DNA of 64,000 nt from positions 372,001-436,000 of the forward strand of contig NZ_CP102250.1 in NCBI RefSeq assembly GCF_025144995.1. Reading direction: 5' to 3'. Shown here in pieces: positions 7,837 to 17,991 of this stretch. The position numbers and the translations under genes are program-made. The notes beneath the pieces were generated by a model, which did no database searches, was not told where the DNA came from, and worked only from the letters and a program-made list of their open reading frames with translations. The DNA is from Alistipes indistinctus YIT 12060 (GTDB lineage: Bacteria; Bacteroidota; Bacteroidia; Bacteroidales; Rikenellaceae). The first letter of the stretch is position 1. Every line of letters begins with the position of its first letter.

Positions 7837-9717
7837 CTATTTACGTTTAGCTTTTGCGGCGGCCTGCTGCTGTTGCAGCTTTACCATCTCTTCGTAACGC
7901 TGCTGCCATTTGGATTTTTTCTGTGGTTTCTTGGCATTCTCCTTCATCCGCTGGTGCAACTTGTCCTCGTTCACGATGTAGCGGAAACCGTAGGTCTGCC
8001 CGATCGTAATGATATTGCTGAGCAGGTAGTAATAGCTCAGTCCGCTCGAGTAATTGTTGAACCAAAGCAACAGCATGATCGGCATCAGGTAAAGCATCAT
8101 GAACTTCATCCCGGCCATTTGCGGGGCCGAACCTGCTGTCTGTGCGTAGTTGATCCGCGATGAGACGTACACGGATACGGCCATCAGCAGCGCGAACAGG
8201 CTGACGTGGCTGCCGTAGAACGGGATGTTGAACGGCAGCTGCAGGATGCTGTCGTATGACGAGAGGTCGTCTGCCCACAGGAAATGCTCACCGCGCAACT
8301 CGATCGACGCCGGGAAGAAGCGGAACATCGCGATCAGGATCGGGAACTGGATCAGCAACGGGATACATCCCCCCATCGGGTTGACGCCGGCGCTCTTGTA
8401 CAACGCCATCATCGCCTGCTGTTTCTTCATGGCATCCGCCTGGTTGGGATACTTCTCGTTGAGTTTGTCCACTTCCGGCTTCAACAGCCGCATTTTGGCC
8501 GTCGAGAGATACGATTTATAGGTCAGCGGCGAAATCAGGATTTTGAGGATGATCGTCAGCAACAGAATGATGATTCCGTAGTTGGCGATGTGCTTGCCCA
8601 ACGTATCGAAGGTCGGGATCACGAGCCAGCGGTTGATCCAGCCGACGATCCAGCCGCCCAGCGGGATCAGCCTTTCGAAATGCAGGTCGCCGTATTTTTT
8701 CAGTACCGAGAATTTGTTCGGGCCGAAATAGAAATTGAAGTTGTACTCCGTAAGCTGCGGGGAGAAAGGAACCGACAATTTGGCTTTGAAGGTCTTGATT
8801 TTACCCTCGCCCGGCTGGAACGTGGTATATTCGACCGTCCCGTTCTGGAAGTCATTCTGTGACACGAGGATCGACGAGAAGAACTGCTGTTTGAAAGCCA
8901 CCCACTTCAACTTGCTGTTGATCGTTTCGCTCTTGGCCTCTTTGGACATGCCCAGTTGTTCGATCGATTCGTCGCCGGGGTATTTGTAGGCGATGGTCGT
9001 ATAGTTGTTCTCGTTGTCGAACCCCTTTTCGTTTTGCATGCCGACATTCTGCCAGATGATTTCGAGGTCGCTCTGGTTCTGGGCGAGCAAACGCTCCATG
9101 CCCACGAACCGCACGTCGAAATCGATCATGTAGTTGTCTTTGTAAATTTTGTAGACAAAATCGACATGGGCTGCGGAATCGACATCGAGCCGCATCGTGA
9201 AGCTCTTCTCCGTTTCGTTCGCCCCGAAAACGAGGTCGGTGGTCGAATCGGCAACGAAATAGTAGTCGCCGGTATTGATCTGGATATTATTGAACTGTTG
9301 TTTGACGAAGAACGACAGGTCGAAGACCGCAGCCGAATCGGGAAAGAGTACCAGCGGGCTTCCGTTGTAGGTTTTGTAGTCTTTCAGCACGACCGAAGCC
9401 ACCCGGCCCCCCTTGTTGGAAAAGGTGACCTTCATCAGGTCGTTCTCGATTTCATAATGCTTTTCGGTGCCTTCGGTCGCCTTGAACAGGCTCACGCCGA
9501 TGTGTTGTTCGAGTTGAGCCGCGGCACTGCCCGAAGCGCTGTCCATCACGGTGACGGAAGCATCTGCGGCCGGCACTTCGACCGCTTCGGAAGCGGCTTG
9601 TTGGGTAGTCGTTTGTGGTTCTTGCGCAAGTTTTTCCTGAATCGAGGAGTTGTACCAGGTGAATCCGAAGAGGATCGCACCGATGACGATCAGTCCGATT
9701 AGTGTTCTTTTATCCAT
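7837..9717 (-). CDS. yidC: Membrane protein insertase YidC
   Basis: Inserts and folds inner-membrane proteins, alone or with SecYEG. The 626 residues comprise an N-terminal membrane anchor (about 6-22), a large periplasmic domain (about 60-360), the conserved five-helix insertase core starting around residue 373, and a basic, glutamine- and lysine-rich cytosolic tail that could contact the ribosome. The length is typical of Bacteroidetes YidC. It is the last gene of a minus-strand set, 12 bases after pyrG. The usual rnpA-yidC neighbourhood of many bacteria is not seen; coupling to pyrG is the visible context here. Confidence 0.96.
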   Translation of the reverse strand: MDKRTLIGLIVIGAILFGFTWYNSSIQEKLAQEPQTTTQQAASEAVEVPAADASVTVMDSASGSAAAQLEQHIGVSLFKATEGTEKHYEIENDLMKVTFSNKGGRVASVVLKDYKTYNGSPLVLFPDSAAVFDLSFFVKQQFNNIQINTGDYYFVADSTTDLVFGANETEKSFTMRLDVDSAAHVDFVYKIYKDNYMIDFDVRFVGMERLLAQNQSDLEIIWQNVGMQNEKGFDNENNYTTIAYKYPGDESIEQLGMSKEAKSETINSKLKWVAFKQQFFSSILVSQNDFQNGTVEYTTFQPGEGKIKTFKAKLSVPFSPQLTEYNFNFYFGPNKFSVLKKYGDLHFERLIPLGGWIVGWINRWLVIPTFDTLGKHIANYGIIILLLTIILKILISPLTYKSYLSTAKMRLLKPEVDKLNEKYPNQADAMKKQQAMMALYKSAGVNPMGGCIPLLIQFPILIAMFRFFPASIELRGEHFLWADDLSSYDSILQLPFNIPFYGSHVSLFALLMAVSVYVSSRINYAQTAGSAPQMAGMKFMMLYLMPIMLLLWFNNYSSGLSYYYLLSNIITIGQTYGFRYIVNEDKLHQRMKENAKKPQKKSKWQQRYEEMVKLQQQQAAAKAKRK

Positions 9718-9729
9718 TGATCGGGACGA

Positions 9730-11379
<1,650 letters not shown>

Positions 11380-11385
11380 CTACTT

Positions 11386-13371
11386 CTATTCTGCCTGGTT
11401 ATTCTGTTTGTCTATCAAATCGATCTTTTCGATCAGGGAAGCCATCTCCTCTTTGGCCTTCGTGATTTTGTTGTTCACTTCCCGGATCATCCCCTCCGCA
11501 TTTTTGCTCTTCGAAAAGAAACCGATGTTGTTCTCGAGCAATGCGATGTCGGCTTCGAGCTGCTTCATTTTGTTGTAGAGACGCTCCCGTTCATAACGCA
11601 GCCGGCGGTCTCCCCCTTCGGCCAACGAAGAGATTTTACCTTTGAAGCGCTCCATGCGGTGTTCTTTTTCGTTGCCGCGCAACTTGGCGAAAATAGCGTT
11701 GACCGCTTTGCGGTACTCCTTCTGTATCGCCTCTTTCTGTTTGATGGGTACGAAACCGATTTCCGCCCAACGGCGCTGGAGCTCCTTGAGGGTTTCGAAA
11801 CCGATCTCTTTACCTTCGGCAGCGAACGACTTCAACTCGTCGAGCAATTGCCGTTTTTTCGACAGGTTCTCTTCATACTGGCTGTCCAGCGAGGAGAAAA
11901 ATGCGGTTTTGCGTTCGAAGAATTTGTCACATGCGCTGCGGAAACGTTTCCACACGGCGTCTGAGTAGCGGCGCGATACGGGGCCGATCTCCTTCCAACG
12001 CTTCTGTAGGGCGATCAGTTCGTCGGTCACCTTTTTCCACTCGCTGCTCTCTTGCAGGGCTTCGGCGGCCGCACAAATGTCGTTCTTGAGGTGAAGGTTG
12101 TTCTCCATCTCGGCTTTGATCTGCAGGTAGAAATTGCGCTTGTTTTCGAAAAATTTATCGCAGGCGTTGCGGAAACGTTCGTATACTTTCGTATTGTCCT
12201 TCTTCGGGGCGAAACCGATCGTCTTCCATACCTTCTGGATTTCGATCAGTTGGTCCGAAGCCTTGTTCCACTCCTTACGCGTCGAGAGCGGTGCGGCGAG
12301 CAGTTCTTCGGTCTTTACGCACAACTCGGTTTTCAACTCCAGGTTCCGTTTCTGTTCCTCTTTGATGGAGTTGAAGTACTCTTGATGGCGTTTGTTGACC
12401 TTTGCGCTCGCTTCGCGGAAACGCTCCCAGAGCTGCTCCTTGTATTCGTTGGCTACGGGGCCGGTTTCGCGCCACTGGTCGTGCAGTTTTTGCAGTTTGT
12501 GGAACGCATTGATAACCGAAGGTTCCAAAACGAGGGCCTCGGCCTCTTCACAAAGTTGCAATTTGGCTTCGTAGTTCTTCTTCAGGTCTAAATCACGAAG
12601 TTCTTTATTGATCTTGATGAAGTTGTAGAAGTTTTCGACATGCAGGTTGTATGTCTCCCACAGATCTTTGACATAAGTCAGCGGCACGGGGCCGGTCTCT
12701 TTCCAACGTTGTTGCAGCTCCCGGAAAGTATTGAAGGTGTGGTTGAGCGTTTCGTTGCTGTCGATCAGCTCTTTGAGCTCATCGATGATTTTCAGTTTGA
12801 CCTTATAGTTGTTTTCCTTCTCTTCTTCGAGTTTGGCGATGAAGTCGTTGCGCTTTGAGCGGTATTCGGCGAACAGTTCTTTCAGTCGTTGTTCCGCATC
12901 GTCGGGCGTAGGTACGAACTCCTCGATTTTGCCCCCGGTTTCGGCGAAGGCGCGCCGGGCCCGTTCGACTTCGGCCCGGTAAGCTTTGTAGAAGGCGATT
13001 TTGATCGCTTCGACGTCGCGGCGGATAGTTTGTACGGGCTTGTTTGCCAACAGATCGGACAAAAGTGCCAGCAGTTCGGATTTGGATTTGCCGCTGTAAT
13101 CGGTTGCAGCGGAACCCTCCTCTTTGGACGATTCGTCGGTATTGCCGCTCTCGTCCTCTTCGCCCAGGTCAAACTCGGGTGCATCGGCGGCCAGTTCGGC
13201 CTCTTCGTCGGTGAAATCGACAGCGGCCGGAGCCTCTTCTCCGTCGGTCTCTTGGGTTGCCGGTTCATCCGCCTGAGCGGCGACCGGGGTGGTTTCTTGC
13301 GTATCCGCGGTGCTCTCGGGAGCTCCGGATTGTTCCTCGGGAACAAGGATTTTGTCGGTTTCAGTAGTCAT
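11386..13371 (-). CDS. DUF349 repeat protein
   Basis: A 661-residue protein with an acidic, low-complexity N-terminal region (about 1-95, rich in Glu, Ala and Thr). At least five DUF349 repeats of about 70 residues follow, recognisable by recurring W-x-x-(T/E)-(I/G)-G-x-(V/A)-P signatures, and the C-terminus is predicted coiled coil. No signal peptide is present, so it is cytosolic. DUF349 proteins are common in Bacteroidetes; their molecular role is not established and I do not assign one. It is the promoter-proximal gene of the set with pyrG and yidC, with a -7 element at 13416-13423. Confidence 0.85.
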   Translation of the reverse strand: MTTETDKILVPEEQSGAPESTADTQETTPVAAQADEPATQETDGEEAPAAVDFTDEEAELAADAPEFDLGEEDESGNTDESSKEEGSAATDYSGKSKSELLALLSDLLANKPVQTIRRDVEAIKIAFYKAYRAEVERARRAFAETGGKIEEFVPTPDDAEQRLKELFAEYRSKRNDFIAKLEEEKENNYKVKLKIIDELKELIDSNETLNHTFNTFRELQQRWKETGPVPLTYVKDLWETYNLHVENFYNFIKINKELRDLDLKKNYEAKLQLCEEAEALVLEPSVINAFHKLQKLHDQWRETGPVANEYKEQLWERFREASAKVNKRHQEYFNSIKEEQKRNLELKTELCVKTEELLAAPLSTRKEWNKASDQLIEIQKVWKTIGFAPKKDNTKVYERFRNACDKFFENKRNFYLQIKAEMENNLHLKNDICAAAEALQESSEWKKVTDELIALQKRWKEIGPVSRRYSDAVWKRFRSACDKFFERKTAFFSSLDSQYEENLSKKRQLLDELKSFAAEGKEIGFETLKELQRRWAEIGFVPIKQKEAIQKEYRKAVNAIFAKLRGNEKEHRMERFKGKISSLAEGGDRRLRYERERLYNKMKQLEADIALLENNIGFFSKSKNAEGMIREVNNKITKAKEEMASLIEKIDLIDKQNNQAE

Positions 13372-13415
13372 CGTGCACGGTGTTTTGTTAGCCCGCTACA
13401 GCAGGATTTAAAGAA

Positions 13416-13423
13416 CAAATGTA
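13416..13423 (-). promoter_or_regulatory. Putative -7 element for the DUF349-pyrG-yidC operon
   Basis: Minus-strand TACATTTG fits TAnnTTTG and would start transcription about 35-40 bases before the DUF349 gene. Confidence 0.45.
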
Positions 13424-13563
13424 CAGGTTTTTTCTTTAAAATCACAGCGGTATCCCAAAAAGTTCCCCTGAGGTTTTCCGCAGGGTAAATATTTTTGCTA
13501 ATTAACAATTAGTTAATATTATTTGACGTATTTTGCAGTCAAACTTAAACCTGTTTTAATATT

Positions 13564-14235
13564 ATGGAGCAACGGATTTTGCTGGTCGACGACGAAGCGG
13601 ATATTTTGGAATTCATCAGTTACAACCTGATCCGGGAGGGCTATCAGGTCTATACGGCCACGAACGGGAAAGAGGCTGTGGCCAAAGCCCGGGAAGTAGT
13701 TCCCCATCTGATCCTGCTCGATGTGATGATGCCGGAGATGGACGGGATCGAAACCTGTCAGGAGATCCGCAAACAGGACGAGTTGAAAAATACGCTGATT
13801 GCCTTCCTGACGGCGCGGGGCGAGGATTATTCGCAGATTGCCGGTTTCGAGGCGGGCGCGGACGACTACATTGCCAAGCCGATTCGTGTCAAGGTGCTCG
13901 TCAGCCGCATCAAGGCGTTGCTGAAACGGTTCGACACCGTCCCGAACGAGGCTCCGGCGGCCGACCGGCCGATCGTGATCGACCGCGAACGCTACCTTGT
14001 ACTCAAGGAGGGCAAGGAGATCGTACTTCCACGCAAGGAGTTCGAATTGCTCGCGTTGCTCTACTCCAAACCCCAGAAGGTCTTTTCACGTGAAGAGATA
14101 TTCTCGAATGTTTGGGGCAACGATGTAATCGTCGGCGACAGGACGATCGACGTACACGTCCGCAAGCTGCGGGAGAAGCTCGGAGACCATCATATCGTCA
14201 CGATCAAAGGGGTCGGTTATAAGTACGAGGATTGA
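13564..14235 (+). CDS. OmpR/PhoB-family response regulator (no adjacent kinase)
   Basis: A two-domain cytosolic transcription regulator of 223 residues. The receiver domain (about 1-120) has acidic residues D9/D10, phosphoacceptor D53 in LLDVMMP, T83 and K105, so phosphorylation control looks intact. The winged-helix DNA-binding domain (about 130-223) ends in the typical VKIxGVGYKY-like strand. Neither neighbour is a histidine kinase: the DUF349 gene diverges upstream and crcB follows after 75 bases with its own -7 element. The partner kinase must be elsewhere. The regulon cannot be deduced. Confidence 0.92.
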   Translation: MEQRILLVDDEADILEFISYNLIREGYQVYTATNGKEAVAKAREVVPHLILLDVMMPEMDGIETCQEIRKQDELKNTLIAFLTARGEDYSQIAGFEAGADDYIAKPIRVKVLVSRIKALLKRFDTVPNEAPAADRPIVIDRERYLVLKEGKEIVLPRKEFELLALLYSKPQKVFSREEIFSNVWGNDVIVGDRTIDVHVRKLREKLGDHHIVTIKGVGYKYED

Positions 14236-14278
14236 AAATTTAAATCGGATTTCCCTTTTTCAAATAATTTGCATTCCC

Positions 14279-14286
14279 TATCTTTG
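14279..14286 (+). promoter_or_regulatory. Putative -7 element for crcB
   Basis: TATCTTTG, the commonest -7 form in this window, lies 24 bases upstream of the crcB ATG. The intergenic gap is too short for a typical fluoride riboswitch and none was recognised. Confidence 0.55.
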
Positions 14287-14310
14287 TAAGATATTAAGCA
14301 CAACGAAGGG

Positions 14311-14676
14311 ATGAAGGATATTTTAATGGTCGGAATCGGCGGTTTTGCCGGCAGCGCACTGCGCTACGCGATTTCCCGGGCCATGCTGCCGCTTGCGGCC
14401 ATGTCTCATTTTCCGTGGCACAGCCTGCTGGTCAACGTCGTCGGCTCGCTGTTGATCGGGGCATTGGTGGCCTGCCGTCTGACGGGACACTGGTATTACC
14501 TGGCTGTGATCGGATTTTGCGGCGGATTCGCCACTTTCTCGATGTTTTCGCTTGAAATGTTTAAGATGATCCGCTTGGGGTATACCTCGGGGGCGATCCT
14601 TTATCTGGTGGTCAGCATTGCGCTGTCCCTGCTGGCCGTGGCCGGCGGTTTTTTCCTGATTACGAAATACAACTGA
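14311..14676 (+). CDS. crcB: Fluoride ion channel/exporter CrcB (Fluc)
   Basis: A 121-residue, four-helix inner-membrane protein that works as a dual-topology dimer to let fluoride leave the cell. Family signatures are the N-terminal GGFAGSALRY segment and the central GFCGGFATFS segment, where glycines and phenylalanines line the pore. The length matches the single-gene Fluc form. It lies between a response regulator and pta. The 15-base gap to pta suggests read-through, although a functional link between fluoride export and acetate metabolism is not established. Confidence 0.92.
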   Translation: MKDILMVGIGGFAGSALRYAISRAMLPLAAMSHFPWHSLLVNVVGSLLIGALVACRLTGHWYYLAVIGFCGGFATFSMFSLEMFKMIRLGYTSGAILYLVVSIALSLLAVAGGFFLITKYN

Positions 14677-14691
14677 ATATAATACAGAGTC

Positions 14692-15696
14692 ATGGAATTT
14701 GTTGAAAGAATCAAGGCGAAAGCCGCAGAAGAGATCAAAACCATCGTCTTGCCCGAAGCTGCCGAAGAGCGGAACATCAAGGCGGCCAACCAAATCATCA
14801 AAGAGGGCTTCGCCAAGCTGGTATTGATCGGCAACCCGGACCAGATCCACCATCTGGCCTCTGAATATTACCTCGACGAGATCGGTAAGGCTACGATCGT
14901 CGATCCCGAGAACAATCCTAAAAAAGAGGAGTACGTCGAATTGATGCTGAAGCTGCGTGCCAGCAAAGGACTGACCCGCGAACAGGCTGAAAAACTGATC
15001 GTCGATCCGCTCTACCTGGCTGCGCTGATGGTCAAAAACGGCGATGTGGACGGCGAGGTGGCCGGTGCGAACAACGCCACGGGCGACGTATTGCGCCCTG
15101 CATTCCAGTATGTGAAGACGCTTCCGGGCATCAGCGTTGTATCGGGAGCCTTCATTATGCTGATTCCCGACACGATGTTCGGCGAGCATGGCATGATGGT
15201 CTTTGCCGATTGTGCCGTGCATCCCAATCCGACTGCCGAGGAGTTGGCGCAGATCGCGGTTATGACCGGGCGGACGGCCCGCGTGATCGCTGGCATCGAA
15301 CCGCGCATCGCGATGCTGAGCTTCTCGACGAAAGGCTCGGCCAAAAATGAAATGGTCGACAAGGTGGTTTCCGCGACGCTGCTGGCCCAGCAGATGGACC
15401 CTACGCTGATGATCGACGGCGAATTGCAGGCCGATGCGGCGATCGTGCCGGGTATCGGTGCAAAGAAGGCTCCGGGAAGCAAAATCGCCGGCAAGGCCAA
15501 TGTGCTGGTCTTCCCCACCCTCGAAGTGGGCAACATTGCCTACAAACTGGTACAGCGCATGGCGCACGCCGAAGCTATCGGCCCTATCCTGCAGGGGATG
15601 GCCGCACCGATCAACGACCTTTCGCGCGGCTGTTCGGTCGAAGATATCGTCAATCTGGTCGCAATCACTGCCTGCCAGGCCGGCGGCATGAAATAA
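14692..15696 (+). CDS. pta: Phosphate acetyltransferase
   Basis: Converts acetyl-CoA and phosphate to acetyl phosphate and CoA, the first step of acetate fermentation. The 334-residue protein is the short form: only the PTA_PTB catalytic domain, without the DRTGG and P-loop N-terminal domains of E. coli Pta. It is followed after 37 bases by ackA, the standard partner, so together they give one ATP per acetyl-CoA. A second homologous pair (ptb-buk) lies directly downstream. Specificity for acetyl- rather than butyryl-CoA is inferred from length and pairing with ackA. Confidence 0.92.
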   Translation: MEFVERIKAKAAEEIKTIVLPEAAEERNIKAANQIIKEGFAKLVLIGNPDQIHHLASEYYLDEIGKATIVDPENNPKKEEYVELMLKLRASKGLTREQAEKLIVDPLYLAALMVKNGDVDGEVAGANNATGDVLRPAFQYVKTLPGISVVSGAFIMLIPDTMFGEHGMMVFADCAVHPNPTAEELAQIAVMTGRTARVIAGIEPRIAMLSFSTKGSAKNEMVDKVVSATLLAQQMDPTLMIDGELQADAAIVPGIGAKKAPGSKIAGKANVLVFPTLEVGNIAYKLVQRMAHAEAIGPILQGMAAPINDLSRGCSVEDIVNLVAITACQAGGMK

Positions 15697-15733
15697 ATAC
15701 GAATCCTAAATTTCATCATTTACACTCGTAATA

Positions 15734-16951
15734 ATGACTATTCTCGTTTTAAACTGCGGCAGTTCGTCGATCAAATACCAGGTAATCAAAATGTCCTGCG
15801 CGAATGAATATTCGCTGCTGGTGAAAGGACAGATCGAACGGATCGGCCTGTCGGACGGGCTGCTGGTACATAAACCGGTAGACAAACCTAAGTTCGAACT
15901 GACCAAAAGCATCCCCGACCATACTTCAGGCATCAACCTGATCCTCGAAGCACTGGTGGATCCCGATCACGGCGTACTGAACAGCATTACCGAACTGTCG
16001 GCCGTCGGACACCGCGTGGCGCATGGCGGCGAATATTTCAAGGACAGCGCGGTCGTCAACAAAACCGTCAAACAGCAGATCGAGGCTTGCTTCGAACTGG
16101 CCCCCCTGCACAATCCGGCCAATCTGAAAGGTATCCTTTCGATGGAGAATATCCTGCCGAACACGCCTCAGGTCGCCGTGTTCGACACCTCGTTCCACCA
16201 GACCATTCCGGCCAAAAACTTCATGTATGCCCTTCCCTATAAATATTACGAAGAGTATCGCGTGCGCCGTTACGGTTTCCATGGGACGAGCCATAAGTAT
16301 GTTGCACAGGTGGGTTGCAAGATGACCGGTATCGATTTCGACCATTCGAAAATCATCACCTGCCATATTGGCAACGGTGCATCGATTACCGCTATTCTGG
16401 ACGGTAAGTCGTACGACACGTCGATGGGCTTCACTCCGGTGGACGGCCTGATTATGGGTACCCGCTGCGGCAGCACCGATCCCGGCGCGCTGATCTACAT
16501 TGCTGAGAAAGAGGGGCTTAACCTCGATCGTCTCTCCGGTATGATCAACAAGGAGTCTGGCCTTTACGGCATTACCGGTGTTTCGTCGGATATGCGCGAC
16601 ATCCATGCCGCTGCAAACCGCGGGGATGAACGGGCTAAACTGGCGTTGGCGATGTTCGTCGCCCGGATCAAGAAATTTATCGGACAGTACGCCGCACTGA
16701 TGGGCGGAGCCGACCTGATCGTCTTTACGGGCGGTGTCGGCGAGAACGACTACCTCGTCCGCGAGTGGGTGTGCGAAGGAATGGAATACATGGGCATCCT
16801 GTTCGACAAAGAGGCCAATGACGGCGTCCGTGCGAGGGACATCATTATCTCCACCCCCGACTCGAAAGTCAAGGTGGCAGCCGTTACGACCAACGAAGAG
16901 TTGGTGATCGCGTCGGATACGTTCCGTTTGCTAAAAAAACGTTCGGAATAA
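15734..16951 (+). CDS. ackA: Acetate kinase
   Basis: Transfers the phosphoryl group of acetyl phosphate to ADP, making acetate and ATP. The 405 residues match the AckA length. The ASKHA phosphate motif NCGSSSIKY begins at residue 7; HRVAHGG, the FHGTSHKY segment and MGTRCGSTDPG, which carries a conserved arginine, follow. It forms an operon with pta upstream and ends at a strong intrinsic terminator that separates this pair from ptb-buk. Confidence 0.96.
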   Translation: MTILVLNCGSSSIKYQVIKMSCANEYSLLVKGQIERIGLSDGLLVHKPVDKPKFELTKSIPDHTSGINLILEALVDPDHGVLNSITELSAVGHRVAHGGEYFKDSAVVNKTVKQQIEACFELAPLHNPANLKGILSMENILPNTPQVAVFDTSFHQTIPAKNFMYALPYKYYEEYRVRRYGFHGTSHKYVAQVGCKMTGIDFDHSKIITCHIGNGASITAILDGKSYDTSMGFTPVDGLIMGTRCGSTDPGALIYIAEKEGLNLDRLSGMINKESGLYGITGVSSDMRDIHAAANRGDERAKLALAMFVARIKKFIGQYAALMGGADLIVFTGGVGENDYLVREWVCEGMEYMGILFDKEANDGVRARDIIISTPDSKVKVAAVTTNEELVIASDTFRLLKKRSE

Positions 16952-16981
16952 TTCGCCGAAAAGCTGGTATAAAAAGTGCGG

Positions 16982-17011
16982 AAAGTTCTCCTGCGTTGGC
17001 AGGGGAACTTT
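16982..17011 (+). terminator. Intrinsic terminator after ackA
   Basis: A 13-bp stem with one G-T wobble (16982-16994 with 16999-17011) and a 4-base loop leads into a run of T residues. It is a classic rho-independent terminator. Confidence 0.8.
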
Positions 17012-17052
17012 TTTATTCGTACTTTTAACACCCGAAAACTGAAATCTAAGCT

Positions 17053-17955
17053 ATGATTACGAAACTGGAAGAGCTGATCACCGCCGTAAAGGGGCGGCCT
17101 AAGAAAAGAATAGTTGTTGCCTATGCGCAGGATGCTCATACGATCGAGGCGGTCAATGCAGCTGTCGACATGGGGATCGTCGATGCGACACTGGTAGGTG
17201 ATCCCGAGGAGATTCAGCGCGTGTGTATGGCGCTGGAGATAAATCCGGCCAAATTCACCCTCGTCGCAGGTGGAAGCGATGTGGCCTGCGTGAGCCTGGC
17301 GGTGAAAATGGTCAATGACGGTGAAGCCGACGTACTGATGAAGGGATTGGTTTCGACCGATAAATATATGCGGGGCATTCTGAATAAGGAGTACGGACTG
17401 CTGCCGCCCAAAGGGGTGCTGAGCCATGTAACGGTGTTCGAACTGCCGATGTATCACAAATTGCTGGTCGTGTCGGATGTGGCGGTTATTCCCTACCCCG
17501 ACCTGAGTCAGAAGACGGCTATCGTCCGTTACCTGACGGCGACGGCTAAAGTATTGGGTGTCGAGTGCCCCAAGATTGCCGCGATTGCCCCGAGCGAGCA
17601 GTTGCTTGCCAGCGTGCAGTCGTCTGTCGAAGCGGCCGTGCTGGCCAAAATGGCCGACCGGGGACAGTTGGGCGACGTGGTTTTGGATGGTCCCCTGGCG
17701 TTGGATGTGGCGTTGTTCGAAGAGGTGGCCCGTACGAAACACCTCTCCAGCCCGGTGGCCGGAGATGCCGATTGCCTGCTGATGCCTAACCTCGATGCTG
17801 CGAACGTTTTCTTCAAATCGGCCAACCACCTTTGCAATGCTTCGCTGGCGGCGATGGTGGCCGGAACCAAGGCGCCTTGCGTACTTACTTCGCGCGGGGA
17901 TTCGGCCGAGTCGAAACTCTATTCGATCGCACTGGCCGCGCTGAGTGCAAAATAG
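17053..17955 (+). CDS. ptb: Phosphate butyryltransferase (phosphate acyltransferase)
   Basis: A 300-residue enzyme of the same PTA_PTB fold as the upstream Pta but clearly a different subfamily. It is expected to interconvert butyryl-CoA (or a branched or other short-chain acyl-CoA) and acyl phosphate. Pairing with buk 36 bases downstream is the main support for butyrate specificity; isobutyryl or 2-methylbutyryl substrates are possible alternatives. It starts after the ackA terminator, so it probably has its own promoter. A near-consensus TACTTTTA lies about 30 bases upstream. Confidence 0.88.
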   Translation: MITKLEELITAVKGRPKKRIVVAYAQDAHTIEAVNAAVDMGIVDATLVGDPEEIQRVCMALEINPAKFTLVAGGSDVACVSLAVKMVNDGEADVLMKGLVSTDKYMRGILNKEYGLLPPKGVLSHVTVFELPMYHKLLVVSDVAVIPYPDLSQKTAIVRYLTATAKVLGVECPKIAAIAPSEQLLASVQSSVEAAVLAKMADRGQLGDVVLDGPLALDVALFEEVARTKHLSSPVAGDADCLLMPNLDAANVFFKSANHLCNASLAAMVAGTKAPCVLTSRGDSAESKLYSIALAALSAK

Positions 17956-17991
17956 TTTTGAGGCCTCACGGGCCGGAAATCAACAATAATC

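Noticed and set aside
7673-7897. 74-codon plus-strand frame downstream of yidC
   Set aside because: It spans the yidC terminator hairpin and the antisense of the yidC 3' end; no coding signal.
14236-14310. Fluoride riboswitch upstream of crcB
   Set aside because: The gap is only 75 bases, half of it before the likely promoter; I see no pseudoknot-forming sequence of the crcB motif.
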